A stretch of DNA of 35,684 nucleotides, taken from assembly GCA_030560485.1 (NCBI GenBank), contig JAKTTS010000109.1, forward strand, positions 1-35,684, in the 5' to 3' direction. Below are positions 26,770 to 34,167 of the stretch, piece by piece (within the stretch, counting starts at the first letter, position 1; each line of letters opens with the position of its first letter). The notes beneath the pieces are model-generated. The model had not been told where the DNA came from, searched no databases, and saw nothing but the letters and a program-made list of their open reading frames with translations. The position numbers and the translations under genes are program-made. Origin of the DNA: Ascoidea tarda (nom. inval.) (Eukaryota > Ascomycota > Saccharomycetes > Ascoideales > Ascoideaceae).

Positions 26770-29700
26770 ATGCCTAAAAGAAAGCTACTCAAAGATTCCT
26801 CCTCTCCTATTTTTTCAAATCCACCAAAGCATTCGAAGCTCTCTTTTCTCTCCCCACATAAAAGAGCCAGGCATTCAGTTTCAACCACATTAGCAAAGTC
26901 TCTAAAGCAGACAAAACAATTAAAACTTCAAAAATTACAATTGAAGTCACAATCAAAACCACAATTAAAACCACACTCAAAACCACACTCAAAATCACAA
27001 TTGAAATTGCAATTGCAATCACCAACTTCACTACAAATATCAGAAAACTTGGATCCTACCTTAACTATTGATGTTCTCAACTTGTTGAAACCTTCAAAAC
27101 GAGAGTTGAAGCAACAGAAATTAACCAACTTTTCAGTCCACTCATCTTCTTCAGATTCTCATGTTCCTGCTGCTTCGAGGAACTCCAAAAATGATAAATC
27201 CCCTAAAAAACCTTTGTTCACTCCAAAGGCGAAAAGTAAATACAGGCAAAGCATCATGGATTCAACAGCAATTACTACTTTGGATGATGATCCTTTTAAT
27301 TTACTCACTCCTCATTCAGTAAAATCCCCCTTCAAACCTCTAATTTTGAGAAGCGAAAGTACTAAAAAGGCCAAGGACAAAGGTCACTCACCAATTAAAG
27401 ACCAGAAATCTATCAAGAAAAATAATTATACTCGAAATAAACGTAGAAAACAGAATAAAAGCGTATTAGTAAAACCAATTTCAAAAGCAAATGGTCTGAA
27501 AAAAAGATCTACGGAAAGCGATATTGATATTGAATCCCAATCACAGCATGAATATTCTCCAAATGATTCCTCTCCACTAAAAGGTAAAAGTGACCTATCA
27601 AAGCAGTTCCCACATAAAAATGACAATCTTGATAAAGTTCTTCATAGTGTTTCATTTAGCGACTCACCAGAAACCACCATTTATTCAAGAAATAAGCCCA
27701 TAAAAATTACTGAAGCTCAATCACCACCACAGTCCATTCCTATGAAATCATTGACCAGTAACAAAATCCCAAAATTGATTCCAATCACTGTGGTACCCCA
27801 ATTAGTCTCTCCAACAAAGACCAAAAATATCAATCTGCTGAATGCTACTCCAAAAATAAAGCTGGAGTTTTCAGAAAACGAAATACTCTTTGAATCTCAA
27901 CATTCTAACAAATCGCAAATGTCTCATGTTCAAATAAAACCTCAAAATTCACAACCGAAAGAAAAGAAGAATAAAATTGAAAGTAACAAACAGACAAACA
28001 ACAGAAATGATCTCAATATTAAAGTTAAAGTCGAGTCCCCAAACCAATCCATTATTGAAAACTCTCCAACTGAAAGCAATTTACCAAACACTTCTTTTTT
28101 TTTGAAAAATTTAGATACATCTTCATTATCGAAAATAGGGTCATCTCCATCCAATCCTCTTTCAACGAACAAGCAGAATAACATCGATAACAATAATAAT
28201 GATGATAATGGTGATAATAAAAATGATGATAAAAATGATGATAAAAATGATGATGATAACAATAATAATAGTCACAATGAAAATGAAAATGTCTTCTTGA
28301 AATCTCAAATCGATTTTAAAAATTTCTTTTCAGATATAAATAACAACCAAATCGATGCTAATAGGTCTGAATCCTCAGTGATTTCTTCTGATTTTGAGCT
28401 TTTGGAGGTGGTCCATACACCTCCTACAACAGGAAACGATGAAACTATGGATACATCAATTGGCTCAAGAACTAGATTCAGAAGTAGAATATCCAAAGAC
28501 AATGCTACAAAAAACATATTGAAAACAATAAAATCTTTGGATGATTTGTCAGACCTGCCAGACGAAGCTGTGAAAAGTCCTGCTTCTGCAGAAGACAGAC
28601 CCTTATTAAAACATCAGGTTCATCACAATTTAGCCGATTTATTTAATATAAGTCCAAAGAAATCATCTCACACTGATTCACTTTCTAAAGAAAATGTAAA
28701 TGGCTACATGAAAAAACAGTATGATAAGTCATTCAAAAAACTTTTTGAAGATCATGAAACACTAGAACCAATTGGTATAGATGTACTACGAAAGAAATGG
28801 AAAGACATAATTCATACGTACGACCCCGAAGAGAAAGAAATAATCCAATCAGAGACAAAAACTAGTCCGGCCAAAATTTCAAGGAATTCATATCATTCAT
28901 ATGATTCAAAGATTGATGTGCACGCTGAAAATTCCACTTTGGCACCAGAAAAAAGTAATAGCTCTAAACCAAATCCAATTGGCGATGCTAAAGCACAAGG
29001 AGATCATACAGATGATGAAACCAGGATTCACGAATTGATTTCTGAAATGAAGAGAATTACTAAAAAGGAAAAGGACTCAAAAGATGTTTCAATGGCAAAA
29101 CAAGAGGCTTCCCAAAACTGTTCATCTCAACCTTTGCAAACCGTTAAAGAAACCAAAATCACTGAGAATCAGCAAAAACCAGCAAGTTCGTCTTTTTCAA
29201 TTTCAGAAGACTTAGGATCAAATGGAATAAAGTTTCTGTACAAAAGATCTCACTCAAAAGTTTCTCAGCCCAAGCTATTAGACAGTTCCAAACTTGAAGC
29301 GTATCAAATTCCTTCATCGCCACATTCTTTGTTAGACAATAAAATTCATAACTTTGAAACTTTTACAACTCCATTAACTTCTCCTTTGAAAACTCTTCGA
29401 TACTCACTACCATTACCTGACTCTCGATCTTTTTTCTCTGACACACCAACTCCTAATACTATAAAAACGGAACCAAATATTAATTTTGGTGAAACACAAA
29501 TATCAAAAGCTTCCAAACCAAAAGTTCAAACATTTTTCAACTTTCCTGATAAATCAATGAAAGTTGCTTGCAAAGACTGTTTCATGTCTTATCTCCCAAA
29601 TATCAAATCAGACCAATATATACACCGAGATTATCATAAAAAATACGTTGATGGAATGAGATGGGAATATTCATACGGAAAAAAAATTATTGAACCTTCA

Positions 29701-30372
29701 AATGTAACAAACATTCCATTAAATATCAGGGAATCAATCAACTACTTCAATCCAATAATAAGGGATGGTTCTATCTTCGAGGTTGATCTCTTGGATGACA
29801 AAAAAAAAGCAGGTCAAAAAGTGATTCTAGAATTGTTAAAAATGATTAACAATGAGCTCAATGCGCCTGATGATTGGTTTTCTTTCGAAGTCAGAGATCC
29901 CTCAAAAAATTCTGGTCATGTTTCTACCAAAGGAAAAATATACGTATATTCTTATAACAACAAAATTATCGGATTGGCTTCATTCGAAAAGTTGAATGAA
30001 CTCCAGCGATCAAAGCTTAATTTAATGGATGTCAAAACAAAACAAGTCATTTCCATCCCACGAAGTAGTTCTGATAAAAGGTTTTCCACCTTATTGCAGA
30101 TGATTCCTCAAGCGTACTATGGATTATCCAGAATATTTGTATTAAAAAAATACAGAAGATCCAAAATTGCATTAATTATGTTATATGCATCACTAAAAGA
30201 GCTTGTTTATGGTATTCAGTTGGAAAAGAACCAGATTAATTGGTCACAGCCAAGTTATTCAGGACTGAAATTGGCAAACAGTTTTAACCTAATAAGAGAC
30301 AAAAGATCAGGAAAGGAATTTCTAGATGTATATATTGAAGGAGAAAAATCTAATAGATTAGCTAAATTCTAG
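26770..30372 (+). CDS. ECO1: Eco1/Ctf7-type cohesin acetyltransferase with very long N-terminus
   Basis: Eco1 acetylates Smc3 during S phase and so makes cohesin stay on replicated DNA. The last 270 residues hold the family domains. These are a C2H2 zinc finger C934-x2-C937-x14-H952-x3-H956 (ACKDCFMSY ... HRDYHKKY), preceded by QTFFNF, where relatives have a PCNA-binding-like box. Then comes the acetyltransferase core with GLSRIFVLKKYRRSKIALIM and the C-terminal WSQPSYSGLKLANSF. The rest, some 900 residues, is a low-complexity Ser/Lys/Asn-rich extension with basic repeats at the start (LKPHSKPHSKS) and another PIP-like QQKLTNF at 115-121. S. cerevisiae Eco1 has 281 residues; vertebrate ESCO proteins also carry long tails. 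In the acetyl-CoA motif, RRSKIA (1129-1134) stands where S. cerevisiae has RRKGIA, so the usual Gly is absent. No break is seen in the frame. Confidence 0.88.
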   Translation: MPKRKLLKDSSSPIFSNPPKHSKLSFLSPHKRARHSVSTTLAKSLKQTKQLKLQKLQLKSQSKPQLKPHSKPHSKSQLKLQLQSPTSLQISENLDPTLTIDVLNLLKPSKRELKQQKLTNFSVHSSSSDSHVPAASRNSKNDKSPKKPLFTPKAKSKYRQSIMDSTAITTLDDDPFNLLTPHSVKSPFKPLILRSESTKKAKDKGHSPIKDQKSIKKNNYTRNKRRKQNKSVLVKPISKANGLKKRSTESDIDIESQSQHEYSPNDSSPLKGKSDLSKQFPHKNDNLDKVLHSVSFSDSPETTIYSRNKPIKITEAQSPPQSIPMKSLTSNKIPKLIPITVVPQLVSPTKTKNINLLNATPKIKLEFSENEILFESQHSNKSQMSHVQIKPQNSQPKEKKNKIESNKQTNNRNDLNIKVKVESPNQSIIENSPTESNLPNTSFFLKNLDTSSLSKIGSSPSNPLSTNKQNNIDNNNNDDNGDNKNDDKNDDKNDDDNNNNSHNENENVFLKSQIDFKNFFSDINNNQIDANRSESSVISSDFELLEVVHTPPTTGNDETMDTSIGSRTRFRSRISKDNATKNILKTIKSLDDLSDLPDEAVKSPASAEDRPLLKHQVHHNLADLFNISPKKSSHTDSLSKENVNGYMKKQYDKSFKKLFEDHETLEPIGIDVLRKKWKDIIHTYDPEEKEIIQSETKTSPAKISRNSYHSYDSKIDVHAENSTLAPEKSNSSKPNPIGDAKAQGDHTDDETRIHELISEMKRITKKEKDSKDVSMAKQEASQNCSSQPLQTVKETKITENQQKPASSSFSISEDLGSNGIKFLYKRSHSKVSQPKLLDSSKLEAYQIPSSPHSLLDNKIHNFETFTTPLTSPLKTLRYSLPLPDSRSFFSDTPTPNTIKTEPNINFGETQISKASKPKVQTFFNFPDKSMKVACKDCFMSYLPNIKSDQYIHRDYHKKYVDGMRWEYSYGKKIIEPSNVTNIPLNIRESINYFNPIIRDGSIFEVDLLDDKKKAGQKVILELLKMINNELNAPDDWFSFEVRDPSKNSGHVSTKGKIYVYSYNNKIIGLASFEKLNELQRSKLNLMDVKTKQVISIPRSSSDKRFSTLLQMIPQAYYGLSRIFVLKKYRRSKIALIMLYASLKELVYGIQLEKNQINWSQPSYSGLKLANSFNLIRDKRSGKEFLDVYIEGEKSNRLAKF
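28189..28281 (+). repeat. GAT/AAT-rich low-complexity tract in ECO1-like gene
   Basis: Repeated GAT, AAT and AAA codons encode an Asp/Asn/Lys tract. It includes a near-exact 15-bp repeat (AAAAATGATGATAAA-like units at 28218-28252). The tract is in frame and lies in the N-terminal extension. Confidence 0.75.
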
Positions 30373-31667
30373 TATTTTAGCCTATTTAAAAAAGAGGATT
30401 TGGAACCAGATTTTTTGCTGCTATGCAAATCTTTTTTGAATTCTTGTAGTATCAATGAGGACTGTTTGAAATTTGTTGTTGTTATTTAAACCACCTTAAA
30501 CACCTCTGGAAAGCAAATTAAATGGGAGAGCCAAATTTACACTCTAGATGATGATGATGATCTTGTTTTTAGTTGTGAGTTGAAAGTGAAGATTGAAAAG
30601 GAAAATTTAATGTTTCAACAAATTAGATTTAGGAATTTGTTCTTTAATTGATGGGTTTTATAATAAAAGTCAAACACACAATTTTGCCAAAAAAACTAAA
30701 GATAGAGAATGTTTGAGACGTAAACTCTGAATCATATCCAAAAAAGTTTTCAAACGAAACTTTAAACTGTTTCTTTATTGCCTATGAATTAACACTGAAT
30801 CAAATCAAGCCTCTATTGTAAATTGGGAATGAAGTGGATGAAAATAGCTCCATCAAGCCGACGATAACTAGTAATTATTTGCAGCTAATTGAATGGGTCT
30901 CTATTTTTTTATATTTTTGGAGTGATTATAAGAGATTAAAACAAATGAGGTTTTGTTAAATATTTTCGAATTTATGATATTTAGGTTTGAGTCTTTCTCT
31001 GAAATGTTTGCTTTGTTATAAAGCTTGTTTTGATCATAATTTTTGAGAAAAATTCATCTGTGCTAAATTTAATTTTGTAAACAATTATTGTCTGTTGAAT
31101 CAATATAATACGAAACGAATGTTTTATATAATATTCTCAATTCATTACTTCACTATTTTATTTTATTACTTGGTTATTATATTATTTTTTTTTTTTTTAT
31201 TTTTTGTTACTCTATTATTTTATCATTTTATTATTTTATCATTTTATTATTTTATTATTTTGTTATTTTATTATTTTATTATTTTATTATTTTTTACTAT
31301 TTATTTTTTACTCAAATTTTCTAAATCTTCTAATTTTCTTTTGCATATATATAATTTACTTAATTGAGGTTTTCAATAATTGCTTGTCCAATGAAATGAA
31401 AGTACTATAATTAGATACTAATTGAAAAAGTATTAAAAAGTTTTTAAAGAGGAACAATAAATCAGTTGAGTGTATTGTTTTTTGAGGTTTGGAAAAGAGT
31501 TAACCCAAATGGAGGAAAACAACAGAGATAACAAAACCAATTGAAATATCAGAAATGAAAAAGTTTGGTGGTAAAAAAAATAATAATGGCTAATTAATAA
31601 ATATAATATAACAATCGGATAATGTGAATTTGACGATGAAGACATGTAAAGAAAGCATTGCAATGAA
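30373..31667. other. Long convergent intergenic region ECO1-like / PAB2
   Basis: Two convergent stop codons are 1.3 kb apart, against 204, 329, 486 and 205 bp at the other convergent pairs in this window. I find no convincing protein gene. The open frames at 31095-31410 come only from a T-rich repeat. GATGATGATGATGAT at about 30547 recalls a C box, but no fitting D box follows at a normal distance. The region may hold long 3' UTRs or an unrecognised non-coding RNA. Confidence 0.5.
31195..31304. repeat. T-rich tandem array (TTATTTTA / TCATTTTA units)
   Basis: Some 100 bp consist of variants of the 8- to 10-bp units TATTATTTTA and TATCATTTTA in tandem. Both frames that cross it translate to Phe/Ile/Leu/Tyr runs, which I take as artefacts of the repeat rather than membrane proteins. 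Confidence 0.8.
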
Positions 31668-32270
31668 TTAGTAGGGACGATAACCACCTCTGCCTCTAAA
31701 ACCTCCTCTATAACCTCTTCCTCTGGCTCTTCTGCCACGAAAACCACCTCTACCCCTATTCAAGCCAGGAACGTTAGTTCTTTTTGGCACGACTTTCAAG
31801 TGACGACCTCTAAATAAAGTATCATTTAGCAACACAGCAGACTGAACCAAGCTAGGTTCAGAGAATTCAACATAGGCGTAACCTTTGGGGTGGCCAGTGA
31901 ATTTATCCAATAGGATGGTGACTCTATTTATGGTTCCACAAGAATTAAAGTGTTTCTGTAGTTCTTCAGGAGTTGTTCCATAGTCGACATTACCAACATA
32001 AACACTTCTTGCATCTACGTCTTCTTTTGGTTCTTTGACCATTGTAGATTCTTGCTCCAAATCCTTTTGAATTTCTCTTAATTTTGCAGCTTCAGCTTCC
32101 ATTTCGGCTACTCTTGATTTCATTTGGGCCAACTGGTTATCAGGATCATTTGGGATAGCGGATAAAGGAACGTTAGATTGGGGAGTGGATTCAGTAGGCT
32201 CAGATAAAAACTGAGAGTGATTGTCAGTTTGATCGTTGAGTTCTGTGGTTGGGTTATCAGATGTGGACAT
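31668..32270 (-). CDS. PAB2: Nuclear poly(A)-binding protein, PABPN1/Pab2 type
   Basis: The 200-residue product has the full plan of human PABPN1 and S. pombe Pab2. An acidic/polar N-terminus leads into a coiled coil at about 45-80 ([20 protein letters not shown]), then one RRM with RNP2 VYVGNV (90-95) and RNP1 KGYAYVEF (129-136). The RRM ends in [18 protein letters not shown], followed by an RG-rich tail ([19 protein letters not shown]). [19 protein letters not shown] and [14 protein letters not shown] are almost the animal sequence. Pab2 proteins bind growing poly(A) tails in the nucleus and in fission yeast also feed transcripts to the exosome. The S. cerevisiae relative is Sgn1, which is more diverged. 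The Arg residues of the tail are likely methylation sites. It lies downstream of ISA1 on the same strand. No CTG codon was found in frame. Confidence 0.93.
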   Translation of the reverse strand: MSTSDNPTTELNDQTDNHSQFLSEPTESTPQSNVPLSAIPNDPDNQLAQMKSRVAEMEAEAAKLREIQKDLEQESTMVKEPKEDVDARSVYVGNVDYGTTPEELQKHFNSCGTINRVTILLDKFTGHPKGYAYVEFSEPSLVQSAVLLNDTLFRGRHLKVVPKRTNVPGLNRGRGGFRGRRARGRGYRGGFRGRGGYRPY

Positions 32271-32744
32271 CTTGGTAAGATTAGTATTGATGATTATTCA
32301 AACCGAGTAAACAATTGAAAAGAGTTGGAGTTGTTGAGGGAAGGAGATTAAAAATTTTTTTTTCTTTAATTTTGCAGTTCACCTTTTGAGAATGATGAGG
32401 TTGAAATCACATGAAAGAAAAAAGAAATGGAGGGTAAAAGGTAAAAGAGAGCGAAGAGAATTTTTAAAGGAAATGGAGAAATGAAGAGATAGATGAGATA
32501 TTAAGTTGTGTATTGATTCGAAAGGTAGGAATAAATTTATAAGAGTATTTAGTGGAACGTAGAGAATAGAGATGAAGGAAATAAAAGAAAATGTAAAAAT
32601 ACTACAAGACAAAACGTATAAAGAAACACCAAGGAAATAAAAATATAATAGGAGAAAAGAATTGTTTGATGAATATATGCTAACAAAACAAAAGATAGTA
32701 GAATAGATAATATAATAGATTAGAAGAACCGAAAGCAGTAGAAA
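32271..32744. promoter_or_regulatory. Intergenic region, PAB2 promoter and ISA1 3' end
   Basis: This 474-bp, purine-rich (plus strand) gap lies between two minus-strand genes. On the minus strand TACTAAT is followed by a CCAAG just before the PAB2 ATG, which looks like a branch site and 3' splice site, but I found no matching 5' splice site upstream. Confidence 0.4.
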
Positions 32745-33674
32745 TTATACCATGAAAGACTCGCCACAGCCACAGGTGCCTTTGGAGTTTGGATTTTTGA
32801 ATACAAATTTACTTGATAGTTTGTTATCTATCCAATCCATTTCAGATCCAACTATGCTGAATAGAGCTTTTGAATCTATTATTACTTGTACGTCGTCTTG
32901 TTGAATTATTTCGTCAAATTTCTGAGGTTTATCGACATAGGTCAAATTATAGGTTAACCCAGAGCAGCCTCTATTTTGAACACCAATTCGGATCAATTTT
33001 GGAGTTGGTTGATTGAGTAGATTTTTCAAATGATTTACGGCATTTGGTGTCAAAGTTATTAAAGCCTTACGAGGTTTTAACACTCTTAGTCTTCTAACAG
33101 GAGAAGATGTAGAACTGATAGTTGAGTTGAATGAAGAGGAAGTGATGGGGGCTGGAGATTTATTTGGAAGAGTGGAGTCTAAATCCGTTTTGATTTCGAT
33201 GGGATTATTAAGATCAGTAGATTTATTGAGACTTTTGTTATTCAAGCTGATATTGGTAAGCAAACTGGGTTTGCTCTGCAGTATATTAGAGTTTCTATTA
33301 AGGATTGAGTTGTTTTTCTTGTTAAAGACATCAGCGAAAGACCTAGAAAAAGGTAAAGAATGCTTAGCCCATTTGCTACCGGCTAGCGAATCGAAGTCAT
33401 TGGCGATGGTGGAATTGTCATCTCTGCCCAAGTCAGAGGTTATTTGAGATTTAAAGTCGCTGGCAAAGTAAGTAGCAGGCTTTGTGTGGTTCATGATTGG
33501 AACAGTTTGAAGAAATCTTTTAGAATTATTACTCTTTGAGTGAGAAGAGTCCTTTAGGGTTCTTGTGAAAACGATGGAAGAGGCATTGCACCTGCTGGCG
33601 ATAGGAAGAGAGCTGGAACCAAGGAGGTTGCTGTTGAGCACTGATTTGAAGGGCACTCTAAGGGAGAGACACAT
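32745..33674 (-). CDS. ISA1: Mitochondrial iron-sulfur cluster assembly protein Isa1 (A-type carrier)
   Basis: Isa1 acts with Isa2 and Iba57 to make [4Fe-4S] clusters in mitochondria for aconitase, lipoate synthase and others. The A-type domain is the last 110 residues, with ligand cysteines C237 in RGCSGLTYNL and C301 and C303 in GTCGCGESF at the C-terminus. IIDSKALFSIVGSEMDWID and LSSKFVFKNPNSKG are typical of the Isa1 branch rather than Isa2. The N-terminus is Ser/Arg-rich with few acidic residues over the first 60 and should direct mitochondrial import. A poorly conserved Asn/Ser linker (about 80-195) makes the protein 309 residues, longer than S. cerevisiae Isa1. Upstream lie a TATA box, three CCAAT boxes and a CACGTG, which suggest control linked to iron or respiration. 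No CTG codon was found in frame. Confidence 0.95.
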   Translation of the reverse strand: MCLSLRVPFKSVLNSNLLGSSSLPIASRCNASSIVFTRTLKDSSHSKSNNSKRFLQTVPIMNHTKPATYFASDFKSQITSDLGRDDNSTIANDFDSLAGSKWAKHSLPFSRSFADVFNKKNNSILNRNSNILQSKPSLLTNISLNNKSLNKSTDLNNPIEIKTDLDSTLPNKSPAPITSSSFNSTISSTSSPVRRLRVLKPRKALITLTPNAVNHLKNLLNQPTPKLIRIGVQNRGCSGLTYNLTYVDKPQKFDEIIQQDDVQVIIDSKALFSIVGSEMDWIDNKLSSKFVFKNPNSKGTCGCGESFMV

Positions 33675-34167
33675 ATTGACGATATAAGGGCTGTTGTTTG
33701 CGAATAAGGTGATAAGAAAGAGACGACCCTCAAAAGAGCTTTACAGCGCTGGAGCTGCTTATATACTCCTCTCGAGCTCTGTCACTAAAGCGCTACTTCC
33801 ACCAAATGCGGCCCACGCACCGCTCTGCGTTCGCGCGTCCTCTACACGCGTGCTCAAAAAGCCTTTGATGACAATACACACGCTGCCCATTGGCCAGTGT
33901 GCCGCGGAGAAAACTGCCTACAGTGCCGTCACCAGCCCGTGATGTGCACGTGAGTCTGTGCTTATGCTGGATAATCTCGCTGCCGATTGGCTGAACTCTG
34001 CACGCGCTGTGATTGGCTGAGGACGTCTTGCAACATCCCTCTTGAGTTAGGCACAACATGCGTCATATATTAGTGTTCCATGTGGATGGAATCTTTGCCT
34101 GTTATACCACCGAGATTTGTTTTGATGGTGCAAGGGCTAATCTACTGCTGGTCGACAATAGACAGAT
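33675..34167 (-). promoter_or_regulatory. ISA1 promoter: TATA, CCAAT x3, CACGTG, GC-rich island
   Basis: Both neighbours read to the left, so this gap serves ISA1 alone. On the minus strand it holds TATATAAG at 33765-33758, 84 bp before the ATG. CCAAT boxes appear as ATTGG on the plus strand at 33889-33893, 33986-33990 and 34012-34016. CACGTG followed by A lies at 33947-33952 and CGCGC at 33832-33836. The part 33801-33850 has 34 G or C in 50 by hand count. CCAAT is the target of the Hap2/3/5 complex with Hap4- or HapX/Hap43-type partners, and CACGTG that of Cbf1-type bHLH proteins; their use here is inference. Confidence 0.65.

Noticed and set aside
30540-30800. GATGATGA and CTGA as boxes C and D of a snoRNA
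   Set aside because: The boxes are about 180 nt apart, no terminal stem pairs, and GAT repeats are common in this genome.
31095-31410. Small hydrophobic proteins with Phe/Ile/Leu/Tyr runs
   Set aside because: Two frames give equally hydrophobic products, both created by the T-rich tandem repeat, with no start context or family likeness.
32271-32300. A 5'-leader intron ending just before the PAB2 ATG
   Set aside because: TACTAAT and a following AG are present on the minus strand, but no GTATGT or GTAAGT was found upstream in the gap.
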